64,000 nucleotides of DNA from Nostocoides sp. (GTDB lineage: Bacteria; Actinomycetota; Actinomycetes; Actinomycetales; Dermatophilaceae), in NCBI GenBank assembly GCA_016702415.1, contig JADJEA010000023.1, positions 124,001 through 188,000 on the forward strand. The letters are read 5' to 3'. Below, in pieces: positions 8,443 to 16,111 of this stretch (position 1 is the first letter of the stretch; each line of letters opens with the position of its first letter). The position numbers and the translations under genes are program-made. A model generated the notes under the pieces. That model saw only the letters and a program-made list of their open reading frames with translations. It was not told the origin of the DNA and made no database searches.

Positions 8443-9264
8443 ATGCCCACCAGGACCGCACCGATCGGCGACTCCGCGCGCTCCATGAGCATCGAACGAC
8501 AGCGTCGCTTGCGCCGCACCCTGGTCGTCGGAGGACTGCTGCTCCTGGCGCTGCTGTGGTTCGCCATCAAGGCACTCACCGGCTCCTCCGGGCCCTCGAC
8601 GGCCGCGCACGCGGCGACGGAGGCAGCGGGGTCGAGGCCGACGTCCTCGGCGGGTGCGACTGCCAGTGCGAGTGCGTCCAAAGCTGCGTCGACCACGGCA
8701 TCGGCGGAACCGACCACGGTGCCGAAAGCCGGAACCGGAAAACTCATCCCCGTCGCCATCCCCGGATCGGACAGCGACCGGAGCGGCCGGCGGGTGACAT
8801 TCAGCATCGATATCGAGGGCGGACTCGGCATCGACCCGGCGACCTTCGCGGCCAAGGTCCGGTCCGTGCTCGGCGATGCCCGTGGATGGGAGACCAAGCT
8901 GGGCGTCCACTTCGTCGGCATCTCCCCGCAGCAACGCGCCGCCTGAGCGGCCGCGGACATCCGGATCACGCTGGCCAGCCCTGACCTGACCGACCAGCTT
9001 TGTGCCCCGCTGCAGACGGACGGCAAGGTCTCGTGCAATCACAACTCCCGAGCCGTCCTCAACGCATTGCGGTGGGTCGAGGGCATCGAGTACTACTCCG
9101 ACCTCGACCTGTACCGCGACTACCTCATCAACCACGAGGTCGGGCACGGCCTTTGGCAGCAACACGAGACGTGCCCCGGCCCGGGCAAGAAGGCGCCCGT
9201 CATGCAGCAGCAGACCCTGGGCCTGCACGGGTGCGTGGCCTGGCCGTGGCCGCAACAGAACTGA
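8443..9264 (+). pseudogene. DUF3152 family exported protein interrupted by an in-frame TGA
   Basis: Two stretches in the same frame flank a single TGA at 8944-8946. The upstream part (about 167 residues from the ATG at 8443) has a basic N-terminus, one transmembrane anchor, an Ala/Ser/Thr linker and the start of the DUF3152 domain (FSIDIEGGLGID). The downstream part resumes without a frame change (ADIRITLA) and holds the best-conserved region: VSCNHNSRAVLNALRW, the zincin-like LINHEVGHGLW and APVMQQQTLGLHGC. Nothing is missing around the stop, so one substitution (CGA or TGG to TGA) explains it. It may be a recent nonsense mutation, a base-call error or readthrough. Confidence 0.75.
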
Positions 9265-9388
9265 TGCTCCGCCGGGCCGACCACCGGATTCCAGGGGGCG
9301 AGGTCTTGCGTGCCTGGCTGGGCCGGAGGCCGCAGACACGTCCGCTCATGGCTCATCACGAGGAGTCGAGGGTGAGCGGGGCGTCGAG

Positions 9389-10561
9389 GTGACGAAGCCA
9401 GTCGGTGGCCGGCCCCCCTGCCATCCTGCGCTGGTCTCCTTCGGCACGACGATCTTCGCCGAGATGTCCGCCCTCGCCCAGGCCACCGGCGCGATCAACC
9501 TCGGGCAGGGGTTCCCCGACACCGACGGCCCACCGGAGGTGCTCGCCGCGGCAGTTGCCGCCATCGAGGGTGGGCGCAACCAGTACCCTCCAGGCCCCGG
9601 CACGCCCGAACTCCTCGAGGCGATTGCCGAGCACCAGCGCCGCTTCTACGGGGTCGAGCTTGACCCCCGCAGCGAGATCCTCGTCACCGTGGGCGCGACC
9701 GAAGCCATCGCCGCGACCATCATGGCCTTGTGCGCCCCGGGGGACGAGGTCGTCACCTTCGAGCCCTACTACGACTCGTATGCCGCCACGATCGCCCTCG
9801 CCGGCGCCACCCGCCGCACGAGCGTCCTTCGCTTTCCCGACTTCGCGGTCGATGAGGGATCGCTGCGGGCGGCCTTCTCGGACCGAACCCGGGTCGTCCT
9901 GGTGAACACCCCGCACAATCCCACCGGCAAGGTGTTCTCCCGGGCGGAGTTGGAACTCGTGGCCGCTCTGGCCCGCGAGCACGACGCGTGGGTCGTCACC
10001 GATGAGGTCTACGAGCATCTGACCTTCGGGCCCGCGCACATCCCAATGTCGACGCTGCCCCGAATGGCGGAACGCACCCTGACGATCAGCTCGGGTGGCA
10101 AGACGTTCAGCACGACGGGGTGGAAGGTCGGCTGGGTCAGCGGTCCCGCCGACGCCATCGCGGCGATCCGCGGCGTCAAACAGTTCCTCACCTATGTGGG
10201 GTCGGGACCTTTTCAGCCCGCGATCGCCCACGGGCTCGGCCTGCCCGACGACCGGTATGCCGCCCTCGCCTCCTCTCTGCGGGCCAAGCGGGACCTGCTC
10301 GTGGATGGTCTCCGGTCGGCCGGGCTCGAGGTCTCGGTTCCCGATGGCACCTATTTCGTGGTCGCCGATGTCGCCTCACTCGGCGTGAGCGACGCGCTGG
10401 CGTTCTGTCGCGACCTGCCCCACCGGGCCGGCGTCGTCGCGATCCCCGTCTCCGTCTTTCACGACGACGTCGAGGCGGGGGCACGCCTCATCCGGTTCGC
10501 CTTCTGCAAACGAGACGATGTGCTCCGGGAGGCGGTCACGCGGCTCGGCCGCCTGCGCTGA
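9389..10561 (+). CDS. Class I/II pyridoxal-phosphate aminotransferase
   Basis: The 390-residue product is a fold-type I aminotransferase of the MalY/DapC/kynurenine-aminotransferase branch. Visible are GAINLGQGFPDTDGP near the N-terminus, VTVGATEAI, LVNTPHNPTGKV, VTDEVYEHLTF and the PLP-lysine segment SSGGKTFSTTGWKVGWV, with RFAFCK carrying the substrate-binding Arg. The start is a GTG at 9389, chosen because the protein then matches the family N-terminus; no good ribosome-binding site is seen. Substrate could be N-succinyl-diaminopimelate or an aromatic or sulphur amino acid; sequence alone does not decide. Confidence 0.9.
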   Translation: MTKPVGGRPPCHPALVSFGTTIFAEMSALAQATGAINLGQGFPDTDGPPEVLAAAVAAIEGGRNQYPPGPGTPELLEAIAEHQRRFYGVELDPRSEILVTVGATEAIAATIMALCAPGDEVVTFEPYYDSYAATIALAGATRRTSVLRFPDFAVDEGSLRAAFSDRTRVVLVNTPHNPTGKVFSRAELELVAALAREHDAWVVTDEVYEHLTFGPAHIPMSTLPRMAERTLTISSGGKTFSTTGWKVGWVSGPADAIAAIRGVKQFLTYVGSGPFQPAIAHGLGLPDDRYAALASSLRAKRDLLVDGLRSAGLEVSVPDGTYFVVADVASLGVSDALAFCRDLPHRAGVVAIPVSVFHDDVEAGARLIRFAFCKRDDVLREAVTRLGRLR

Positions 10562-10633
10562 CCCCTCCCGCCCGGCCTGGCCCCGCCCGCCCGGCCTGGC
10601 CCCTCTGCCCTGTCCCGTCCGTCGACACCCGGC

Positions 10634-11206
10634 TCAGCCGCCCGTCGGCAGCAGCACGATCTCGATGGGGGCCAGCAGGAGCAGGGGATCGACATAGTTC
10701 CAGGTGCCGGCACTGTCCCGGCGCAGCGCTCCGAGATGCAGGCACCGAATCGGCAGGCAGTGGCCGCCAGCGAGGTCGAGGCCACCGACGACCTGTCCCC
10801 GCGCCACCAGGTCACCGACGCGCAGCGTGCTGGTCACCGGCTCGTAGGTGCTCTTGATGTCCCCCGCGTGCAGGATGCTCACCGTTCCGCGCCCGGCGAT
10901 GACCCCGACGTGGGTGACCTCGCCGGCGTCAACGGCCAACACGGTCTCCACGCCGGCCCGCGAGGTGAGATCCACTCCGCGGTGTCCTGGGTTCCACGGG
11001 CGCGGGGGTGGATCGAACGCGTGCACGACCCGCGGGGCCGGCCACAGGGGCCACGCCCAGACGGGGCGGCCGCGGCTGGCGTCGCTGCCCGCGGGTCGTG
11101 CACTCGCCGCCATGGTGGGGAGGGGTCCGGCCACGGCGGCGTCACTCGCGACACCAGCGACGGTGACCGCGAGGGCGAAGGAGGCAATAGCACGCAACGG
11201 AGTCAT
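10634..11206 (-). CDS. Secreted M23-family metallopeptidase
   Basis: The 190-residue product starts at an ATG (11206) followed by a Sec signal peptide of about 28 residues (MTPLRAIASFALAVTVAGVAS). The mature part is a LytM/M23 domain. The zinc-binding HRGVDL is clear, and the second site reads CLHLGAL where active enzymes usually have HxH, so here only His-Leu-Gly is seen. Zn-peptidases of this type cut cross-bridges in peptidoglycan. It is encoded divergently from nfo and upstream of rpsB, a placement common in actinobacteria. Activity is uncertain because of the weak HxH. Confidence 0.85.
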   Translation of the reverse strand: MTPLRAIASFALAVTVAGVASDAAVAGPLPTMAASARPAGSDASRGRPVWAWPLWPAPRVVHAFDPPPRPWNPGHRGVDLTSRAGVETVLAVDAGEVTHVGVIAGRGTVSILHAGDIKSTYEPVTSTLRVGDLVARGQVVGGLDLAGGHCLPIRCLHLGALRRDSAGTWNYVDPLLLLAPIEIVLLPTGG

Positions 11207-11258
11207 TCGGCAACGATGGCTCGGAGCACCGGAGGGGGCCAGCGCACCGGCAATACCC

Positions 11259-11302
11259 TGTGGACGAAGCCGGATCCTTGGGTCACGCCACTCTGTGGAC
11301 AA
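11259..11302. promoter_or_regulatory. Paired DnaA-box-like sites between M23 peptidase and nfo
   Basis: TGTGGACAA (complement of TTGTCCACA) lies at 11294-11302 and a one-mismatch copy, TGTGGACGA, at 11259-11267. They have the same orientation, are 35 bases apart and sit in the divergent promoter region. DnaA binding is inferred only from sequence. Confidence 0.35.
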
Positions 11303-11324
11303 GTGGGTTGTCGGGGGCCTCGGG

Positions 11325-11330
11325 GATACT
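11325..11330 (+). promoter_or_regulatory. -10 element of nfo, probably leaderless
   Basis: GATACT ends 6 bases before the nfo ATG at 11337 and there is no Shine-Dalgarno sequence, so transcription would start at or next to the start codon. Confidence 0.5.
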
Positions 11331-11336
11331 TCCGGG

Positions 11337-12131
11337 ATGACCATTCCCATCGGCGCCCACGTCCCGCAGGAGGACCCGCTCGAGGAGGCGAGAGCACGGC
11401 ATACGACCGTCGTGCAGTTCTTTCTCGGCTCCCCGCAGAGTTACCAGGGCCCCGTGGTGGCGTATGCCGCGGGCCCGGCCGCCCTTGCCGCCGACGCAGC
11501 GGCGGCCGGGATCGACCTCTACGTCCACGCTCCTTACATCGTCAATGTCGCCACGACCAACAACCGCATCCGCATCCCCAGCCGCAAACTCCTCCAACAG
11601 CACATGGATGCGGCGGCGGCCATCGGTGCCAAGGGCCTGATCGTCCACGGGGGACATCTCGACAAGGGGGTGGATCCGGCAACCGGCTACGACAACTGGC
11701 GCAAGGCGATCGAGGCCACCGACCTTCGCATCCCCCTGCTCCTGGAAAACACCGCCGGCGGCGACAATGCGATGGCCCGCCACATGGACCGGATCGCCGG
11801 GGTGTGGGATGCGATCGCGGGCGCGGCGGGCGGGGATCAGGTCGGCTTCTGCCTCGACACCTGCCACGCGTGGGCCGGCGGCATCGCGCTCGACTCGGCC
11901 GTCGAGAAGATCCGCGGCATCACCGGCCGGATCGACCTCGTCCATGCCAACGACAGCCGAGACGGATTCGGGTCGGGGGCCGATCGGCATACGAACTTCG
12001 GGGCGGGCCAGATCGACCAGGCGGGCTTCGTCGACCTCGTCCGCGCCGCCGGGGCACCGGTGATCTGCGAAACCCCCGGCGGCCCGGCGGAGCACCTGGC
12101 CGACTTCGGCTGGCTCCGCGAGCGCCTCTGA
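11337..12131 (+). CDS. nfo: Endonuclease IV-type AP endonuclease
   Basis: Endonuclease IV cleaves the backbone 5' of abasic sites in base-excision repair. The 264-residue TIM-barrel product carries the metal-site segments in order: VHGGH, LLENTAGG, CLDTCHAWAGG, VHANDSRDGFGSGADRH and CETPG, supplying the His, Glu and Asp ligands of the three-zinc centre. Its length fits the family. The ATG at 11337 is preceded by a -10 hexamer rather than a ribosome-binding site. It sits upstream of rpsB and divergent from the M23 peptidase gene. Confidence 0.94.
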   Translation: MTIPIGAHVPQEDPLEEARARHTTVVQFFLGSPQSYQGPVVAYAAGPAALAADAAAAGIDLYVHAPYIVNVATTNNRIRIPSRKLLQQHMDAAAAIGAKGLIVHGGHLDKGVDPATGYDNWRKAIEATDLRIPLLLENTAGGDNAMARHMDRIAGVWDAIAGAAGGDQVGFCLDTCHAWAGGIALDSAVEKIRGITGRIDLVHANDSRDGFGSGADRHTNFGAGQIDQAGFVDLVRAAGAPVICETPGGPAEHLADFGWLRERL

Positions 12132-12199
12132 TCGATCCAGTCCCCGGTGTCGATCGACTCGGACCGAGCGGGCGCTCGCCGCGCGCGTCCGATGGGCGA

Positions 12200-12441
12200 T
12201 TGGCCCCGCCCCGGCACCCCGGGCTAGACTGAGGGGCACGACCAGCTTCGGCTGGTCGAATTCGCGTGCCTTCTCACCGGTTGACGACTGCGGTCCGATC
12301 CGGGGCGCACCACATCGGTCCGCGTTCGCGTCAGCGATCGCCGCGGGGTGCGTATGCCGGCACCAGGCAGGCCGCCGACCCGCCCCTCGGGGCGCCAGGC
12401 GACCGACGGAACTGACACAACGACATAAGGGAGAACACGGC
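12200..12441 (+). promoter_or_regulatory. rpsB promoter and structured leader
   Basis: TTGGCC (12200-12205) and TAGACT (12225-12230) form a likely -35/-10 pair with a long 19-base spacer. The leader of roughly 200 bases starts with a perfect 8-bp hairpin closed by a C(UUCG)G tetraloop at 12239-12258. The rest of the leader up to the AAGGGAGA ribosome-binding site shows no open frame I would support and holds one copy of the iterated octamer. Such a leader may mediate S2 autoregulation; that is inference. The 310-base gap after nfo contains nothing else. Confidence 0.6.
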
Positions 12442-13506
12442 ATGGCCGTCGTCACCATGCGCCAGCTCCTCGAGAGCGGCGTCCACTTCGGGCACCAGAC
12501 CCGTCGCTGGAACCCGAAGATGAAGCGCTTCATCATGACCGAGCGCAACGGGATCTACATCATCGACCTCCAGCAGTCGATCACCTATATCAACTCGGCG
12601 TACGAGTTCGTCCGCGAGACCGTCGCCCACGGCGGGTCCATCCTCTTCGTCGGCACCAAGAAGCAGGCGCAGGAGCCCGTCGCCGAGCAGGCGACCCGGG
12701 TCGGTATGCCGTATGTCAACCACCGCTGGCTCGGTGGCATGCTCACCAACTTCACGACGATCTCCAAGCGGCTGGCCCGCCTGAAGGAGCTCGAGGAGAT
12801 CAACTTCGACCAGGTCGCCGGGTCCGGCTACACCAAGAAGGAACTCCTCATCCTCCAGCGCGAGAAGGACAAGCTGGAGAAGACCCTCGGCGGCATCCGC
12901 GACATGAGCAAGGTCCCGTCGGCGATCTGGGTCGTCGACACCAAGAAGGAGCACCTCGCGGTCGATGAGGCCAAGAAGCTCGGGCTGCCGGTCATCGCGA
13001 TTCTCGACACCAACTGCGACCCCGACGAGGTCGACTACAAGATCCCCGGCAACGACGACGCGATCCGCTCGGTCACCCTGCTGACCCGGGTGATCGCCGA
13101 TGCCGTCGCCGACGGTCTCATCCAGCGCAGCCAGGCCCGCGCCAACGCCGGCGCGAGCGCCGAGGCCACCGGTGTCGCCGCCGACGAGCCGCTGACCGAG
13201 TGGGAGCGCGAACTCCTCGGTGCGGACGCGGTCGCCGCCGCGGAGGCGAGTGACGCGGTGGAGTCCGCGGATGTCGCCACCGAGGAGGCCGCCGCTCCTG
13301 AGTCCACCGCTCCTGAGTCCGACGCCGCGGAACCGGCCGCCCCCGAGGCCGAGTCGGCCGTCGACGCTCCTGCCGCCGACGCCGCGCCCGCTGAGGCCGA
13401 CACCGCGACCGCCACCGAGACCACCGAGACCACCGAGTCCGCCGAGGTGACCGAGGCGGCCGCCCCCGTCGCGGAGGCCGCTGCCGAGACGTCGCCCGAG
13501 GCCTGA
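12442..13506 (+). CDS. rpsB: 30S ribosomal protein S2 with long acidic tail
   Basis: S2 is a small-subunit protein that binds the head-body junction. The first 265 residues match the family: MRQLLESGVHFGHQTRRWNPKM, FVGTKKQAQEPV, YVNHRWLGGMLTNF, VVDTKKEHLAVDEAKKLGLP and the residues around DAIRS. The protein is 354 residues because of a C-terminal extension of about 95 residues made mostly of Ala, Glu, Asp and Thr, with short repeats such as APESTAPES. Such tails occur in actinobacterial S2 but this one is long. A good ribosome-binding site (AAGGGAGA) precedes the ATG. Confidence 0.97.
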   Translation: MAVVTMRQLLESGVHFGHQTRRWNPKMKRFIMTERNGIYIIDLQQSITYINSAYEFVRETVAHGGSILFVGTKKQAQEPVAEQATRVGMPYVNHRWLGGMLTNFTTISKRLARLKELEEINFDQVAGSGYTKKELLILQREKDKLEKTLGGIRDMSKVPSAIWVVDTKKEHLAVDEAKKLGLPVIAILDTNCDPDEVDYKIPGNDDAIRSVTLLTRVIADAVADGLIQRSQARANAGASAEATGVAADEPLTEWERELLGADAVAAAEASDAVESADVATEEAAAPESTAPESDAAEPAAPEAESAVDAPAADAAPAEADTATATETTETTESAEVTEAAAPVAEAAAETSPEA

Positions 13507-13545
13507 CCGCCGCCGAACCGAACGAAAGAGAAGGCACGCATACAC

Positions 13546-14373
13546 ATGGCGAACTACACCGCCGCTGACATCAAGGCGCTGCGCGAGAAGACCGCCGCCG
13601 GGATGATGGACGTCAAGAAGGCCCTCGACGAGGCCGACGGCGACATGGCCAAGGCCGAGGAGATCCTGCGCGTCAAGGGACTCAAGGGCGTCACCAAGCG
13701 CGAGGGCCGGGCGACCTCCAACGGACTCGTGCGGGCCCAGGCCGCCGACGGCGTGGGCACGATGGTCGAGGTCCTCTGCGAGACCGACTTCGTCGCCAAG
13801 GGCGAGCGGTTCGGTGCCCTGGCCGACCAGGTCATGGCCCAGGCCGTTGCGACCGGGGCGACCGACGCCGCCGCCCTCCTGGCCAGCGAGATCGACGGCA
13901 AGTCGGTGCAGGAACTCCTCGACGAGGCCAACGCGACGATCGGCGAGAAGATCGAGGTCAAGCGGGTCGCCCGCCTCGAGGGTGAGCACGTCGTGGCCTA
14001 CCTCCACAAGACGAGCCCGGACCTGCCCCCCCAGATCGGCGTTCTGGTCGCGACGGCGGGTGGCGATGAGATCGTCGCTCGCGACGTGGCGATGCATGTC
14101 GCCGCCTTTGCGCCGGCGGTCCTGAGCCGGGGCGACGTCTCCGAGGAGACGATCGCCCACGAACGCAAGGTCGCCGAGGACACCGCCCGCGAGGAGGGCA
14201 AGCCGGAAGCCGCGCTCGCCCGGATCGTCGAGGGCCGGGTCAACGGCTACTTCAAGGAGAAGGTCCTCCTCGAGCAGGCGTTCGCCAAGGACCAGAAGAA
14301 GACCGTCGCCGCCGTCCTCAACGAGGCCGGAGCCGCAGCCACCGGCTTCGCTCGGTTCAAGGTCGGCGTCTGA
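13546..14373 (+). CDS. tsf: Elongation factor Ts
   Basis: EF-Ts is the nucleotide-exchange factor for EF-Tu. The 275-residue product has the N-terminal UBA-like domain (LREKTAAGMMDVKKAL), the signature CETDFVAKGERF, a dimerisation region and a C-terminal helical part ending FARFKVGV. It lies 39 bases after rpsB with a GAAAGAGAAGG ribosome-binding stretch, and the two form a transcription unit closed by the hairpin at 14383-14423. Confidence 0.97.
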   Translation: MANYTAADIKALREKTAAGMMDVKKALDEADGDMAKAEEILRVKGLKGVTKREGRATSNGLVRAQAADGVGTMVEVLCETDFVAKGERFGALADQVMAQAVATGATDAAALLASEIDGKSVQELLDEANATIGEKIEVKRVARLEGEHVVAYLHKTSPDLPPQIGVLVATAGGDEIVARDVAMHVAAFAPAVLSRGDVSEETIAHERKVAEDTAREEGKPEAALARIVEGRVNGYFKEKVLLEQAFAKDQKKTVAAVLNEAGAAATGFARFKVGV

Positions 14374-14382
14374 TCGACCACT

Positions 14383-14423
14383 GACGTATGCCGCGCGCCC
14401 CCAGGGGGTGCGCGGCATACGTC
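14383..14423. terminator. Long perfect hairpin after tsf built from two iterated octamers
   Basis: Thirteen bases (14383-14395) pair perfectly with 14411-14423, and the interior adds a C-G pair, a G-T wobble and a C5/G5 helix, leaving a loop of about 3 bases. The outer stem contains GTATGCCG at 14386-14393 and CGGCATAC at 14413-14420. There is no U-tract. It sits between convergent genes (tsf and the alkyltransferase-like gene), so it probably terminates transcription from both sides. Confidence 0.8.
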
Positions 14424-14447
14424 TGTCTGGGGGTCGTTTCCGGTGGT

Positions 14448-14789
14448 TCAGCCGCGCGGCAGGTCGGCCACGGCGAGTTCCCACGCCCGGGCCAGCGCCT
14501 CCAGATCGGCGCGGTGGTCGGCGATCCGGCACCCGTGCCCCCCGGGTTTCGCCGCGATGCCTTCCCGCGCCCACGCGACCCGGGCCTCGTCCAGCAACGC
14601 CTGCGGCAGGTCGCCGGCGGCATTGGTCACCCGCCACCAGGGCACGGTGCTCCCGTAGGCCTGCATCACCCACCCGACCTGGCGAGGTCCGATGCCGACG
14701 ACCCCACCGATATCGCCGTATGCCGCGACCCGCCCCCGCGGGATCGCCTCCACCGCGCGGAGCACGCGCTCGACGGCAACCTCGTCCAC
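14448..14789 (-). CDS. Alkyltransferase-like protein (ATL, MGMT fold without the active Cys)
   Basis: The 113-residue product matches the DNA-binding domain of O6-alkylguanine-DNA alkyltransferase: RVLRAVEAIPRGRVAAYGDIG, then GPRQVGWVMQAYG and VPWWRVTNAAGDLP. The catalytic PCHR motif reads PWWR, so the methyl-accepting Cys is Trp. ATL proteins with this change bind alkylated guanines and flag them for nucleotide-excision repair rather than repairing them directly. The gene is convergent with tsf across the hairpin. Confidence 0.88.
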   Translation of the reverse strand: MDEVAVERVLRAVEAIPRGRVAAYGDIGGVVGIGPRQVGWVMQAYGSTVPWWRVTNAAGDLPQALLDEARVAWAREGIAAKPGGHGCRIADHRADLEALARAWELAVADLPRG

Positions 14790-14845
14790 GAGGCAGCAGT
14801 CTGCCCTGCCACCGGGCGTGCGGCGGACCCGCCGCCCTGGCGTTG

Positions 14846-15313
14846 TCAGCCGCGTTGCCCGGAGCGGGCATCACGGGCGAGCACGAGCCCGCCGCCGACT
14901 GCCAACACCACCGTCACCGTCAACCATCCCCAGGGAACGCCCAACGACCGGCACGGATTGACCTGATCGGCCGCGGAGGAGCCGGAGGAGCCGGAGCATG
15001 TCGATGCGCTGGACCAGCGCATCGTCCAGGCGATCCAGCCGGTCAGGATCGCGCCGCCGAGCAGGCCACCGGCGCGGGCGTGCGGGGCATGATGAGCCAA
15101 GAGGGCCCAGATGAGCCCCAGCGCAACGGGGAGGACGAAGGGCCCGATCGTGAGCATTCCCAGAACGGACAGCGTCAGGAGCAGGCCCGCGAGAATCCAG
15201 CCGAGCAGGCCCGGCACGCTGACGCCCCGGGAGCGGGAATCGGGCGTCCGGAGGCCGGGAACCTGAGGATCGGGCACCTGAGGATCGGGTCGCGGGGGAG
15301 GGGCGCCGGTCAT
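14846..15313 (-). CDS. Small membrane protein of unknown function
   Basis: The 155-residue product begins with a Pro-rich segment containing the repeat DPQVPDPQVPGL, followed by two hydrophobic helices (residues about 34-85), a Ser/Cys-rich loop and a final transmembrane helix near residues 125-145. I do not recognise a family. Its ATG overlaps the stop of the upstream TetR-type gene by four bases, so it is probably the main target of that regulator and may be a small transport or envelope component. Confidence 0.75.
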   Translation of the reverse strand: MTGAPPPRPDPQVPDPQVPGLRTPDSRSRGVSVPGLLGWILAGLLLTLSVLGMLTIGPFVLPVALGLIWALLAHHAPHARAGGLLGGAILTGWIAWTMRWSSASTCSGSSGSSAADQVNPCRSLGVPWGWLTVTVVLAVGGGLVLARDARSGQRG

Positions 15314-15960
15314 GGGGACTCCGTTCGGCGGGCGGTGACCAGGAGGGTGAGAAGGGCGACGGCACCCGTGGCCTCGTCGAGGATGCGGCCGGGGGTCTCC
15401 CGATCGCCGCTGACATGGGCGAGCAACTCCAGGCCGAGGATTCCCGCGACGACCGCGTGGGCGAGATCCGGCACGGGGGCAAGTCGGGCGATCGGACCCT
15501 CGGGTAGGGCCGTGGCCACGGCTCGCTCGGCGAACTCCTGCCACGGATGCAGTCGCGCCATGACCTCCGCATCGAGCCCGGGGACGAGCCTCGCGCCGGC
15601 CAGCATCTCGACCAGCACGGTGACATCGCCGGAGTCGAGGTCGGCCCGGATGATGTCGGCCGCGGCATCGAGCAGATCGCCGATATCCCGCGCGTCGCTG
15701 ACCAAACCGTCGAATGCCGCGCGCCTCCGTTGCGACGCGGCGTCCAGGGCGGCCAGGAGCACACCGGCGACGGATCCAAAGTGATAGAAGACCTGGCTCT
15801 GGCGGCACCCCGCGCGCCGGGCAATCTCCCGCGCGCTGGCCCCGGCGAACCCGACCTCCTGGAGCGCGGCGGTGGCGGCCTCGACGAGGGCAGCGCGGGT
15901 CGCCATACCGCGTGGGTCCGCGGCGCGCCCTGCCGACCCCGCGCCTCCCGACTTGGCCAC
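15310..15960 (-). CDS. TetR-family transcriptional regulator
   Basis: The 216-residue product has an N-terminal TetR helix-turn-helix (residues about 15-60: ALVEAATAALQEVGFAG, then AREIARRAGCRQSQVFYHFG) and a variable ligand-binding helical domain. The start is a GTG at 15960, 5 bases after a strong GGAGGAGGG ribosome-binding site. A perfect palindrome lies upstream at 15991-16010. It is co-transcribed with the small membrane protein gene downstream. The ligand cannot be read from the sequence. Confidence 0.92.
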   Translation of the reverse strand: MAKSGGAGSAGRAADPRGMATRAALVEAATAALQEVGFAGASAREIARRAGCRQSQVFYHFGSVAGVLLAALDAASQRRRAAFDGLVSDARDIGDLLDAAADIIRADLDSGDVTVLVEMLAGARLVPGLDAEVMARLHPWQEFAERAVATALPEGPIARLAPVPDLAHAVVAGILGLELLAHVSGDRETPGRILDEATGAVALLTLLVTARRTESP

Positions 15961-15990
15961 CGGACCCTCCTCCAAAGATGCGAGCGAATG

Positions 15991-16010
15991 ATTTGAGCAT
16001 CCGCTCAAAT
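15991..16010. promoter_or_regulatory. Palindromic operator for the TetR-type regulator
   Basis: ATTTGAGC and GCTCAAAT are exact inverted repeats with a 4-base spacer (ATCC). The site lies 31 bases upstream of the regulator's GTG in an unusually AT-rich patch, as expected for an autoregulatory TetR operator. It is also within the pyrH upstream region. Confidence 0.7.
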
Positions 16011-16111
16011 AATAGCCACGTCGTCGGTCCGGCACCAGGGGTGTGGGAAGATCTGTGGCGATCCCCGACCCGACCGCGACCCGGCGGGTCCCCCCTGCGC
16101 GAAGGACCGAC

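Noticed and set aside
8944..8946. Selenocysteine insertion at the in-frame TGA of the DUF3152 gene
   Set aside because: The family has no known selenoprotein, the residue is not in the catalytic-looking region, and I saw no clear SECIS-like hairpin directly after the TGA.
12331..14874. An 847-codon minus-strand frame opposite rpsB and tsf
   Set aside because: It is a shadow of the highly biased rpsB and tsf codons and has no recognisable domain.
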